Assembly (NCBI GenBank): GCA_030424845.1
Contig: JAUHWC010000002.1
Span: 62,001-126,000, forward strand
Length of the DNA stretch: 64,000 nucleotides
Direction: 5' to 3'
Origin: Alphaproteobacteria bacterium
GTDB lineage: Bacteria > Pseudomonadota > Alphaproteobacteria > Sphingomonadales > Sphingomonadaceae
Shown here piece by piece: positions 33,544-42,178 of the stretch; within the stretch, counting starts at the first letter, position 1; each line of letters opens with the position of its first letter. A program made the translations under genes and the position numbers. The notes beneath the pieces are model-generated. The model ran no database searches. It was not told the origin of the DNA and saw only the letters and a program-made list of their open reading frames with translations.

Positions 33544-34296
33544 TTAACGCCGGAAGAAGTCCTGCCGCCAGCCATAGCGCGCAGGCACCGGATTGCCGAG
33601 TGCATCGATTGCCGGATTGAAGCGGATACGCTCGATCACCAGCGGGCAGACCAGGGCATTGGTGGCAGGGTCCGGGCCCGGGTTGCGCACGCTGCAATCG
33701 GATGCCCGGCCATCGACCCCCACGGTGAAGACCACGGTGACGGACGTGCCATCGCGCACCTGCCGCCCGCCTTCGGGAATGGGAAAGTCGCGGGCGGAAT
33801 CGATACTGCCCGATTTGACCGAAGGCCCGCTGACAGGCACGCCGCCCCGCCCTTGCCCTGACCGGCCACTGCCGGTGCCGAAACCTTCGCCCGCTGCGCC
33901 CGTGCCATCGCCCGTGTCAGTCGCGCCGGCAGCATTCTGCGTTCCGGTGGAAGCGGCGCGCGGGATGGGTGTGGGGCTGGGCGAGAGGTTTTCGGGTGCT
34001 GCCTGCTCGCGCGCCTGCGCATCGCGGCCGGCTTCTGCTGCTGCGCCTTCATCCGGGTTTTCGTTGAGCACCGGCTCCGGCTCGTTCTCCGGCTCTTCGC
34101 GCGTGGTGACGATCACCGTGATCTGCGATTGGGCGCGCTCCACCACCTGCGCGGTGAAATCGGGCGCAAGCAGGCGCATCAACAGCGCGCCCACGGCCAG
34201 GTGGCCAAGGATAACCAGAGCCAGCAACCACCAGCGTGGCCGGCGGCGCGGGTTGTATTGCCCCCGGGACCTGCCCCTTGGTGCTGCGCCTGTCAT
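33544..34296 (-). CDS. TonB-type energy transducer (C-terminal TonB domain protein)
   Basis: I prefer ATG 34296 (MTGAAPRGRSRGQYNPRRRP), which has AAGGAG in its upstream region and places one membrane anchor (WWLLALVILGHLAVGALLMR) at the N-terminus after a basic stretch, the normal TonB topology. A long periplasmic linker rich in P, G, S, E and A follows. The C-terminal domain (GTSVTVVFTVGVDGRASDCS, then LVCPLVIERIRFNPAIDALG) is TonB-like. The 250-residue product would couple the proton gradient to outer-membrane receptors. The frame is open upstream to 34539 (see the remnant entry). Confidence 0.78.
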   Translation of the reverse strand: MTGAAPRGRSRGQYNPRRRPRWWLLALVILGHLAVGALLMRLLAPDFTAQVVERAQSQITVIVTTREEPENEPEPVLNENPDEGAAAEAGRDAQAREQAAPENLSPSPTPIPRAASTGTQNAAGATDTGDGTGAAGEGFGTGSGRSGQGRGGVPVSGPSVKSGSIDSARDFPIPEGGRQVRDGTSVTVVFTVGVDGRASDCSVRNPGPDPATNALVCPLVIERIRFNPAIDALGNPVPARYGWRQDFFRR

Positions 34297-34539
34297 TGTC
34301 GCTGCCTCTCCTTCCAGCGGCGTTTCCTGCCCTGAATGCCCTTGAAGTGGCAATCCTAACAGCGCATAGTCATATTCGGGATCGCCGGCGCGCTTGGCCT
34401 CTTGCGGAGAGAGCGCCGCCCATGCGGCTTCGGCTTCTTCGGCGCTGCGCTGCTGGGCAGCTGCAGGCGTGGCGATCTGTGCGGCCACACCGGCGGCCAG
34501 CGCCAGGATGATGCGGCGGTGCCATTGCAGGCGGTTCAT
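34297..34539 (-). pseudogene. 5' remnant of a secreted TPR-type gene fused in frame upstream of the TonB gene
   Basis: In the same frame as the TonB gene, ATG 34539 opens a signal peptide (RRIILALAAGVAAQIATPAA) and then AWAALSPQEAKRAGDPEYDY, which looks like the start of a secreted tetratricopeptide protein. After the residues YAL the sequence loses that character and runs through the ribosome site of the TonB gene. I read it as the beginning of a deleted gene. The alternative is a genuine 331-residue protein with a signal peptide plus an internal membrane helix. Confidence 0.5.
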
Positions 34540-34778
34540 TGTCACAATTTCCCCCAAGTCGCAGGAATTACGGTCCTGTGCTTAGAGGGGATCGCCGCCC
34601 GCGACCGCTTACAAGCAATGTTTCAGCTATGACATAGGTTGTTAGTTTCGCGTTGTTTCAGGGATTTCCGCCTGATTATCGCTTTCTTTCATCCTGTCGC
34701 CGCCCACCGCCAGATAGGCATGGCCAGCCCGATGCAAACCGTTATAATTGGTAACCATTGGACGGAGGAAACGGGAAC

Positions 34779-36227
34779 ATGGGGAAGAAGCCTTTCAGCT
34801 TCACGCGGCGACAGGCGATGGGCGCAATGGGCACGGCGGCGCTGGCCGTAACGCTGCCGGGCTGCGCAAGGCAGGACGCTGCCGGCAATGGCGGTGGCGC
34901 CCCTCCGGAGAAACCCAACTTCCTTTTCATCATGGCCGATGACCTGGGATATGCCGACCTGTCCTGTTACGGGCGGCAGGAATATGAAACGCCCGTGCTG
35001 GACGCGCTGGCCGCGCAAGGCATGCAGTTCATGCATGGCTATGCCAATTCGGCAGTCTGCTCGGCCACGCGCACGGGCCTGATCACCGGCCGATACCAGT
35101 ATCGCATCCCGGTTGGCCTGGAAGAACCGCTGGGCCGCCCGGGCATCGGGCTGGACCCTGCCCATCCCACCCTGCCTTCGCTGCTCAAGCAGCTGGGCTA
35201 TCACACCGGCCTGGTGGGCAAGTGGCACCTGGGCGGCCTGCCCGATTTCGGCCCGCTGAAGAGCGGCTATGACGAATTCTGGGGCAATCGCGGTGGCGGC
35301 GTGGACTATTTCACCCATGAAGTCTTCGGCAATCCCGACCTGTGGGATGGCGAAGTGCAGGTGGAGGAGATGGGCTATTACACCGACCTGCTGGCTGACC
35401 GTTCGATCGAGTTCCTCGACGGGCGCGCCGCGGAACCGGGAAAGCCGTGGCTGCTCTCGCTGCATTTCACCGCCGCGCACTGGCCGTGGCAGGCCAATGA
35501 CGAGAAGGGCCGTGCCGAAAGCGCCCGCATCGCCGCGCAGCAGCCGGGCGAAGGTTCGGGCATCCTGCATTATGACGGCGGCGACATGGAAACCTATGCC
35601 GGGATGGTCACCAGCCTCGACATGAACATCGGGCGCGTCCTTGACCACCTTGCCTCGCTGGGCATGGAACAGGACACGGTGGTGGTCTTCACGTCGGACA
35701 ACGGCGGGGAGCGCTTCAGCCACAACTGGCCCTTCACCGGCATCAAGACCGAGCTGCTCGAAGGCGGCATCCGCGTGCCGTTCATCGTCAAGTGGCCGGG
35801 CCTCGCAGAGCCGGGCTCCACCAGTGACACGCCCGCCCTGTCGATGGATTTCCTGCCCACCTTCCTCGCCGCCGCCGGGGGCGCACCGCACCCGGACTAT
35901 CCGACTGACGGAATGGACCTTGCACCGGTGCTGCGCGGGGAGGAAACGCCGGACCGCACGCTGTTCTGGCGTTTCTGGAACAAGGACCAGAAGGCGGCTC
36001 GCCACGGCCGGTACAAATACCTGAAGATCAACGACAACGAATATCTGTTCGACATCGTGGCGGACCCGCTTGAACGCGGCAACCTGAAGGACCGGATTCC
36101 GGACAAGTTCGCCGAGCTGAAGGCCGCGCATGATAGCTGGAACGCCGAGATGCTGGCTGATCCCAACGCCGCCAGCTTCGGCTGGACCCCGCAGCAGCTG
36201 GCAGATCATTACGGCTGGAACGACTGA
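34779..36227 (+). CDS. Sulfatase (arylsulfatase A type), Cys-type
   Basis: The start at ATG 34779 follows GGAGGAAA. The N-terminus has a twin-arginine-like signal (FTRRQAMGAMGTAALAVTLP) with a following Cys lipobox-like residue. The formylglycine motif is CSATR, with Cys94 to be converted to formylglycine. Metal-binding residues are in FLFIMADDLGYADLSCYG and VFTSDNGG, and GKWHLGG is present. It hydrolyses sulfate esters, probably in the periplasm. The 482-residue length is normal. No dedicated formylglycine-generating enzyme is adjacent. TATAAT at 34743-34748 may be its -10 box. Confidence 0.93.
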   Translation: MGKKPFSFTRRQAMGAMGTAALAVTLPGCARQDAAGNGGGAPPEKPNFLFIMADDLGYADLSCYGRQEYETPVLDALAAQGMQFMHGYANSAVCSATRTGLITGRYQYRIPVGLEEPLGRPGIGLDPAHPTLPSLLKQLGYHTGLVGKWHLGGLPDFGPLKSGYDEFWGNRGGGVDYFTHEVFGNPDLWDGEVQVEEMGYYTDLLADRSIEFLDGRAAEPGKPWLLSLHFTAAHWPWQANDEKGRAESARIAAQQPGEGSGILHYDGGDMETYAGMVTSLDMNIGRVLDHLASLGMEQDTVVVFTSDNGGERFSHNWPFTGIKTELLEGGIRVPFIVKWPGLAEPGSTSDTPALSMDFLPTFLAAAGGAPHPDYPTDGMDLAPVLRGEETPDRTLFWRFWNKDQKAARHGRYKYLKINDNEYLFDIVADPLERGNLKDRIPDKFAELKAAHDSWNAEMLADPNAASFGWTPQQLADHYGWND

Positions 36228-36239
36228 TCGCAGGGCCGA

Positions 36240-37238
36240 TCAGGCGGAGGTGAGGCGCTCCACCAGCCAGTAGCTTGCGGTGATCCCGAGGCCGTAGGCG
36301 GCCAGCTTCTGCAGGGACGCGGCCTTCGCCGCCACCGGCTGCACGCGACGCGCAACCTGCCATGCCGCAAACAGCACGCCGGCAAAGATCACCTGCCCGA
36401 CCTCGATCCCGATGTTGAAGGCGAACAGCGCCGTCAGAAGCCCTTCATCGGGCAAGCCGATCTCGCGCAGCACGCTGGCAAAGCCGAAACCGTGGAGCAG
36501 CCCGAAACTGGCCGCCACGGCCACGGGCCTGCGGAATGTCAGGCTGTCGCGATTGCCGCGCGCGATTTCCACGGCGAGAAACACGATCGACAAGGCGATC
36601 ACCGCTTCCACCGCCCGGATGTTGAGCTGCACGAGGTCCAGCGCGGCCAGAGCCAGCGTGATCGAATGGGCTCCGGTGAAACCGGTCACGGTCACCAGGA
36701 TGCGCCGCCATGTACCCGCGATGATGATCAGCCCGGTCACGAACAGCAGGTGGTCGATGCCTTCCCAGATGTGCTCGAACCCCAGCTTCACGAACTCGCC
36801 AAAGGTGCTCGCACGGCCCGCTTCCTCGGGTGCGGGAATATGGAGAATATCCTCACCCGGTTGCAGCAGCAGCGTTTCCACCGGATTGCCGCCAGCGCGG
36901 ACGCGGGCGATCGTGGCAAGGCCGGGATTCGCCACCGTGTAGTCTATGGCAATCTCCCTTCCGGAAATTCCGCGATCGCAAGCCCATTCCTGCTGCCGCC
37001 AATGGCCCAACGCGTCCGACCATTGCCGCGTCTGCTCGCCCGCTGCGCAACCTTGCGGCGCATGAAGCTCGGGGATGAACCCGGCCTCGACATTGGCCGG
37101 GATTTTCCATTTCACCTCGAAAATGCCTGCGTCCTGTTCGGTCAGCGTGATGATCAGCGGGCGGTTGTCATCCGCCTGCGCCGGGATCGCCAGCAGTGCA
37201 CACAAGATCGCAAGACAGGCGAGCAGGAGGCGCATCAA
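36240..37238 (-). CDS. HupE/UreJ family membrane protein
   Basis: The 332-residue protein has a signal peptide (MMRLLLACLAILCALLAIPA), a periplasmic domain and then six membrane helices with the HupE/UreJ core: LGFEHIWEGIDHLLFVTGLI, FTGAHSITLALAALDLVQL and ASFGLLHGFGFASVLREIGL. The His residues in those helices suggest metal (nickel) transport in related proteins, though large members of this group lack known hydrogenase or urease partners here. Its ATG overlaps the stop of the isomerase gene by 4 bp. Confidence 0.87.
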   Translation of the reverse strand: MMRLLLACLAILCALLAIPAQADDNRPLIITLTEQDAGIFEVKWKIPANVEAGFIPELHAPQGCAAGEQTRQWSDALGHWRQQEWACDRGISGREIAIDYTVANPGLATIARVRAGGNPVETLLLQPGEDILHIPAPEEAGRASTFGEFVKLGFEHIWEGIDHLLFVTGLIIIAGTWRRILVTVTGFTGAHSITLALAALDLVQLNIRAVEAVIALSIVFLAVEIARGNRDSLTFRRPVAVAASFGLLHGFGFASVLREIGLPDEGLLTALFAFNIGIEVGQVIFAGVLFAAWQVARRVQPVAAKAASLQKLAAYGLGITASYWLVERLTSA

Positions 37239-38110
37239 TCGGCTGTTCCCGCCTCGTCGCGCACTTCGTAGTTCTCCAGCAAGCGATCGATCGCCGCCAA
37301 GGCGCTCTGCGCGCGGGCATCGGCAAGGGCATCCTGCGCCACGCGTCCGGCGATCTCTTCAAACTCCGGCACGCGGGGAGCATTCCTTTCCGTCAGGCCG
37401 ACCACATGCCAGCCATACCGGCTGCGGAGCGGGCCTTGCCATTCCTCGCCCGGCTCCAGCTCGAACAGCGCCTGCGCAAAGTCCTCGCCGAATTGCCCGG
37501 CGATCTCGCGCGCAGCGGCATCGGCATAGTTCAACTGGTAGAGGAAGCGATCGCCGTAGCGGCCCGCTTCACCGAAGGAGGCATTGGCACGCATCTCGGC
37601 AAGGGCTGCCCGCGCATCAGCCTCTGCCCCCGGGCCTCGCCGGTCGGTAGAAAAGAAGGCATGGCTGAAGCTGACCCGCGCGCCTTCGGCATAGCGCGCC
37701 CGGTTCGCCTCGAAATAGGCGCGCACGTCGCCTTCGGTCAGTTCGATATCGGATGCCTCTTCCTCGGCCAGCAGCAGGCGCATCTGCTGCACCACGCGCT
37801 GCTTCACCATCGGGTCCGCCTCCGCAAGGCCCAGTGCCTGCCCTTCACGATAGAGCGCTTCGGTCACCGCAGCATCGCGCACCAGCTGGGCGCGCTCTTC
37901 GGCGCTCATGCCCGCCAGCAGTTCGCGGAATCCCTCTTCGTCATAAAGCTGCGCGCGGCGCTGGAGGTGGTCGATCAGTTGCGCCTCGCCGATGGTGATC
38001 ACCCGGCCGGCCTCGGGCGCAGGCCAGATCCAGCTGGCCAGCACGAAGAGCAGGGCCCCGAGGCCAAGGAAATGGACCAGCGGCTCCCTGAGCCATGCAA
38101 TCAGCTTCAC
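37235..38110 (-). CDS. Membrane-anchored parvulin-type peptidyl-prolyl isomerase
   Basis: The best start is GTG 38110, overlapping the DUF3604 stop as GTGA; a GTG at 38122 is the alternative. The 291-residue protein has one N-terminal membrane helix (LVHFLGLGALLFVLASWIWP) and a SurA/PpiC-like periplasmic part: VRDAAVTEALYREGQALGLA, YFEANRARYAEGARVSFSHA and RSRYGWHVVGLTERNAPRVP. It would assist folding of exported proteins. It lies in one operon with two DUF3604 lipoproteins and a HupE/UreJ protein, perhaps serving their assembly. Confidence 0.87.
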   Translation of the reverse strand: MKLIAWLREPLVHFLGLGALLFVLASWIWPAPEAGRVITIGEAQLIDHLQRRAQLYDEEGFRELLAGMSAEERAQLVRDAAVTEALYREGQALGLAEADPMVKQRVVQQMRLLLAEEEASDIELTEGDVRAYFEANRARYAEGARVSFSHAFFSTDRRGPGAEADARAALAEMRANASFGEAGRYGDRFLYQLNYADAAAREIAGQFGEDFAQALFELEPGEEWQGPLRSRYGWHVVGLTERNAPRVPEFEEIAGRVAQDALADARAQSALAAIDRLLENYEVRDEAGTAD

Positions 38111-39987
38111 GGCATGTACCACACGGGCGAGGACCAGGCGCGTTCCTGGATCGTGGGCGGGATGTCGATCGTGGCAAGGTCGATCCCCATCGCCAGCGCA
38201 TCGAACACGTGCTGGCGCGGAGTGGGGATCTGCAACACGCGCACATAGTAGAAGGCACGCTCGGCAGGATCGAAATCGGTATCGGTCCAGACGGTCGCCA
38301 GTTCAGCCTTGCCGATGGTTTTGGTATAGCGCGCGGTGGCGAGGTCCACCGTGTTGCCCACCGCAGGCAGGCTGCCATCGGCGCGCATCCTGCGATTGCC
38401 GCTCCATGCCACGTTGAACACCTTTTCATGCAAGGTGCCGTCTGCCGCGAGCCAGCCCTTCACCACCTGCACCCGGTCAAGGTTGGCGCCTTCGGGGTCC
38501 ATCGCCGCCTGGATCATCAGGCGCGGTGCACGGCCATCCGAACGGGCAAGCGTGCCGCCCATCGGCACGCCCATGCGGTAGCCGCGATCCGCGAAGTCTG
38601 CCCGCGCCGCGTCAGCGGCTTCGAAGCCATAGCCTGCGAACACGCGCACCCGCATGCGCGGGCCGGTGGTGCCGTATACCTCCTTGCGGCGGAAGGCGGC
38701 GAAGATCGACTGCCGGTCATTGCGGTCCGCCCATACACCGGCAAGACCGCCTGCGCTCATCTGCACATTGGGGAAGATGCCCGCCAGCGCATCAGGACCG
38801 ACACGCTCTGCCGGGCGGAAATCCTCCGCCATTTTGCCGAGGAAACTGTCCTCCTCCACCGAGGCGAAGCCGGTGTGGGAATCGCTCGCCGCGATCATGC
38901 CGAACTGGAACGGATTGCGCCCGATCCGCGCGGCTTCGGCCAGTCCGCGCAGGTATGCGCCGCGCACGTAGGAGCCTTGCGATGCCTCGGTCGGCTGGCC
39001 GGACAAGAGCATGTTGCGCAGTTCGAAATTTGCGAATTCGTCAGTCGTAGAAAACACCGGGTGGGTTTCGGACGTGCCCTTGTACTGGCTCACCTCCACC
39101 ACCGGCTCCCACATGCTGCGGCGCTCGGCATAGGCAGCGGTAAAGGGATTGCCGTCCGAATCCTCAAGTCCGAACATCAGCCCGTCGGACAGGTTGGAAT
39201 TGTGCGGCATGGCCACGAAATCGGCCCCCGTGCGCGCCCTTGTCTGTTCGAAGAAGGACCACAGGTCCTCCGGCCGGTCGGACTGGTAATAGCTGAAGGG
39301 CAGGAACTGGCGCGCCACATCGCCATCCACGTCGGTCATCACGATGCGGTGGAGGTTGCGGGTATTGGGAGTGGAGGACCATTCCCAGCCGATGATCGCG
39401 GTGAAGGTGCCGGGAAAATTGTGCCGTTCGGCAGCGGCGACCTGCGCATCCCAGCTGACCTGGCGGTTCTCGTCGGTAAGGAACTCGCTGAAATAGGCTG
39501 CGCGGTCCGCTTCCGCCTGGTCGAACCCCATCATTGCCGTGCTGAAGGCCGCGCCGCCCTGCTCTGCCAGGATGCGGGCAAACCGGCTGCCCAGCACCGT
39601 GTCCACCACGCGCGGATCGCCTGCCTCTATACGCGGCGAAATGCCGAGGTTTTCGGCATGGTCGGACATGACGAGGAAATCGAGCGGACGGTCGATCTGC
39701 ACCCGCTGCCCGGTCTTGGGAAAGACCACCGGGATCCCGCGGGCGAAGCGATAGGCGCTGTCGATATCCGCGCTGGCGAGGCCGGTGGCAAAGGCATCCA
39801 CCGAATTGCGCGAATGGACATGCGTATCGCCCCACAGGAGCACGCGGTCCGATTCCGGCAGCGGGTCTGCGGGGGTGACGCCAGTGACCGCGATATTCTG
39901 CGCCAAGGCGGTGGGCGCTTCCTCCCCCTGGCTGCAGGCCGCAAGCGAAAGCGCGGCGACGGAGGCGAGAAGGAAGCGGGCTTGCAT
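38107..39987 (-). CDS. DUF3604 lipoprotein (PHP-like), copy 2
   Basis: From ATG 39987 the protein is about 626 residues with a lipoprotein signal (MQARFLLASVAALSLAAC). The domain has metal-binding segments of PHP-like hydrolases: LLWGDTHVHSRNSVDAFATG (HxH), FLVMSDHAENLG and AMPHNSNLSDGL. The C-terminus includes RVQVVKGWLAADGTLHEKVF and FYYVRVLQIPTPR. The reaction is not known. Its start overlaps the stop of copy 1 by one base (TAATG), so both are made together. The two are diverged paralogues. Confidence 0.88.
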   Translation of the reverse strand: MQARFLLASVAALSLAACSQGEEAPTALAQNIAVTGVTPADPLPESDRVLLWGDTHVHSRNSVDAFATGLASADIDSAYRFARGIPVVFPKTGQRVQIDRPLDFLVMSDHAENLGISPRIEAGDPRVVDTVLGSRFARILAEQGGAAFSTAMMGFDQAEADRAAYFSEFLTDENRQVSWDAQVAAAERHNFPGTFTAIIGWEWSSTPNTRNLHRIVMTDVDGDVARQFLPFSYYQSDRPEDLWSFFEQTRARTGADFVAMPHNSNLSDGLMFGLEDSDGNPFTAAYAERRSMWEPVVEVSQYKGTSETHPVFSTTDEFANFELRNMLLSGQPTEASQGSYVRGAYLRGLAEAARIGRNPFQFGMIAASDSHTGFASVEEDSFLGKMAEDFRPAERVGPDALAGIFPNVQMSAGGLAGVWADRNDRQSIFAAFRRKEVYGTTGPRMRVRVFAGYGFEAADAARADFADRGYRMGVPMGGTLARSDGRAPRLMIQAAMDPEGANLDRVQVVKGWLAADGTLHEKVFNVAWSGNRRMRADGSLPAVGNTVDLATARYTKTIGKAELATVWTDTDFDPAERAFYYVRVLQIPTPRQHVFDALAMGIDLATIDIPPTIQERAWSSPVWYMP

Positions 39988-41849
39988 TACGATTGAGCTC
40001 CCGCCGGGGTGTAATAGACCGGCGATGTCCAGGCCCGTTCCTGCAGCCACGGCACGGTATTGTCCGTCAGCGGGATGCCGCTGGCGACTGACAGGTAGGT
40101 GGCCCAGCGCGGCGTGGGAATCTCGATCACGCGGGCATAGTAGAAGGCACGCTGCGAGGCATCGAAATCGGGATCGGTCCAGCTGGCGAACAATTCCGGC
40201 GCGCCGATCGTGTTCTCGTAGGTCGCGGTCGACGCATCCACCGTATTGCCCACGGCAGGGAGCCGCCCATCCGCACCCGGCGTGCGGTCACCGCTCCAGG
40301 CGACATCGTAGATCCGCTCATAGCTCCGGCCGCCGTCGCGCCAGACCTTGATGATCTGGATCCGGTCGAGGTGGCCGGAATTGGGATCCTTGGCAGCTTG
40401 CACAAGGAAGCTGGGACCGGTCGCGCCGGCAGCAGGCTGCGCAAGGTTGCCGCCCATGGGCACGCCCCAGCGATAGGCCTGCGTTGCCCAGTCCGGCGCA
40501 TTGGCGAAGCCGGAGGGATCGCCCCAGCCGGCGAACAGCCGCACCCGCATGCGCGGGCCGGAAGTGGCGAAGGTCTCGCGCCGCTGGAAAGCAGCGAAGA
40601 GGGATTCGCGCGTGTTTTCCTCCGCCCACACACCAGTGAGGCCGGCAGCGGACAGATTGGCGAGCGGGCTGCCCAGCACCGGTGAGAGGTCGTTGATGAT
40701 CCACGCGGCATTGGCGTGGTTGTCGGACAGGCCCAGGGCACCGGGGTAATTGTCCTCTTCGGTGGAGGATGCCCCGGAATGATAGTCCGATGCCCCGACA
40801 AAACCCTGCTCGAACGGGTTCACGCCCAGCGCCTCTGCCAGTTCCATCCCGCGCGCCAGGCCCGACCGGACATAGCCGCCGGCAAGGTCGCCGTCAGACG
40901 GCAGCAACTCGAAATCGGCAAACTCGTCATCCGGCGAAAGCTCGGGCCGGGTCTCGCTGGTGCCCTTGATCTGGCTGATTTCCACCAGCGGCTCGTTCGC
41001 CCTGCGGCGCGCGGCATAGTCCGCGCTCATCGGCTGGCCATAGGTATCGAGGAAGCTGTAGGCCTGCCCGCCCGAAAGGTTGGTGTTGTGCGGGATCATC
41101 ACGCTGTCGATGCCGTTGGCGCGATTGTCCTCGGCATAGGCCCAAAGCGCTTCGTGGTGCAGGCTGTCCGTCGCACCGAAAGGCATGGCGGGATAGGTTG
41201 GCCCGCGGAAGATCACGTTGCGATGCATGTGTCCGGCAGAAGCCGCATTGCCGTATGTCGGCGAATATTCGAAGGCCACGAAGGCAGTGAACTTGCCCGG
41301 ATCATTGTGTCGCTCGGCAGAGGCGATGATGTCCTGCCATGCCTGGTAGGTGCGGTTGGGATTGGTGAGACCGGGCGTGTCATTGCCGCGCAGTCCGCCA
41401 ACGGCAATGCCGAACAGCTCCATCATGGTGTCGCCGCCCTCATGCGCGATCAGGCGCTTCCATTCATCCTCGTCGATCGGCGGGGCGATATCGCCTGCCA
41501 TCGCCGAACGGACATTGCCCAGATATTCGGCATGATCGGTGACGGCGAGGAAATCGAGCGGCGCAGTGCGCCGGATCATCCGGCCCAGGTAATCGATCTG
41601 CTCGCCCTTGGCGTACATGTAGGCATCATCGGGCGTGGTGTTGGTCTTGGCTGCCGCCGCATCGAGCGAATAGCTGGTGTGCAGGTGGAGATCGCCGAAG
41701 AAGACCTGCCGCTCGCCCGTGTTCAGCAGGCTGGGCGTTTCGTCCCCCGAAGCTGTCGCCGCATCCTCTTCGGCACAGCCTGCCAGGGCCAGCGCCGCAA
41801 TCGCCACGCCCGTTCCCAGCACGCGCCGCAGCACGGTTCCATCCCACAT
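39987..41849 (-). CDS. DUF3604 lipoprotein (PHP-like), copy 1
   Basis: From ATG 41849 (after GGGGAGGGCAAGG) the protein is 620 residues with a lipobox (IAALALAGCAEED). PHP-like motifs parallel copy 2: VFFGDLHLHTSYSLDAAAAK (HxH), FLAVTDHAEYLG and MIPHNTNLSGGQAY, with IQIIKVWRDGGRSYERIYDV near the end. It heads a four-gene minus-strand operon. The operon promoter should lie in 41850-41966, immediately next to the integrated element, so insertion may have changed its upstream context. Confidence 0.88.
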   Translation of the reverse strand: MWDGTVLRRVLGTGVAIAALALAGCAEEDAATASGDETPSLLNTGERQVFFGDLHLHTSYSLDAAAAKTNTTPDDAYMYAKGEQIDYLGRMIRRTAPLDFLAVTDHAEYLGNVRSAMAGDIAPPIDEDEWKRLIAHEGGDTMMELFGIAVGGLRGNDTPGLTNPNRTYQAWQDIIASAERHNDPGKFTAFVAFEYSPTYGNAASAGHMHRNVIFRGPTYPAMPFGATDSLHHEALWAYAEDNRANGIDSVMIPHNTNLSGGQAYSFLDTYGQPMSADYAARRRANEPLVEISQIKGTSETRPELSPDDEFADFELLPSDGDLAGGYVRSGLARGMELAEALGVNPFEQGFVGASDYHSGASSTEEDNYPGALGLSDNHANAAWIINDLSPVLGSPLANLSAAGLTGVWAEENTRESLFAAFQRRETFATSGPRMRVRLFAGWGDPSGFANAPDWATQAYRWGVPMGGNLAQPAAGATGPSFLVQAAKDPNSGHLDRIQIIKVWRDGGRSYERIYDVAWSGDRTPGADGRLPAVGNTVDASTATYENTIGAPELFASWTDPDFDASQRAFYYARVIEIPTPRWATYLSVASGIPLTDNTVPWLQERAWTSPVYYTPAGAQS

Positions 41850-41966
41850 TGCCTTGCCCTCCCCGCAATTGCGCAATTGGCATAGCACTAGGGCGAAACC
41901 TTGCCCCAATGCAAAGGCATTTGCACCGAATGACCGGGTGCAGGGGGAGATGCCGCAGGGGTGGGA

Positions 41967-42026
41967 AAGGTGGTGAGCCCTGCTGGGCTCGAACCAGCGA
42001 CCTACTGATTAAAAGTCAGTTGCTCT
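41967..42026. repeat. attL-side copy of the 60-bp direct repeat (3' end of tRNA-Lys)
   Basis: These 60 bp are identical to 56111-56170. They contain the 3' 56 nt of tRNA-Lys(TTT) on the minus strand (T arm, variable loop, anticodon arm and part of the D loop). The 5' part of the tRNA is absent here, so this is a partial copy left by site-specific integration. In the 329-bp stretch between genes (41850-42178) this repeat, the arm sites at 42158 and the DUF3604 promoter region are all I can support. Confidence 0.95.
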
Positions 42027-42157
42027 GCTATTTGCAGGGGCTTTCATCCTGCCTCATGCGATAAACTTGACCCCCATTTGTCCCCATGTGCGAATAGCTT
42101 AAGCGTAAAAATCGCTAACAGCGGGTCTCAAACGTTGTTATCAAGTCTCACGAAGAA

Positions 42158-42176
42158 TGAAACCTCGGTGAAACCT
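42158..42176 (+). promoter_or_regulatory. Paired TGAAACCT sites (candidate integrase arm sites, left)
   Basis: TGAAACCT occurs at 42158-42165 and 42169-42176, 11 bp apart. The same pair with the same spacing and orientation occurs at 56036-56054 near the other end. Repeats of this kind near both att sites usually bind the N-terminal domain of a tyrosine integrase. The left pair ends 3 bp before the integrase ATG, so it may also control integrase expression. Confidence 0.65.
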
Positions 42177-42178
42177 TC

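Noticed and set aside
38095-39996. 633-codon plus-strand open frame
   Set aside because: It is antisense to a DUF3604 lipoprotein with a signal peptide and metal motifs.
41971-42046. A second tRNA-Lys gene
   Set aside because: Only the 3' 56 nt match. The 5' acceptor strand and D-arm half are replaced by unrelated sequence, so it cannot fold as a tRNA. It is the attachment-site copy.
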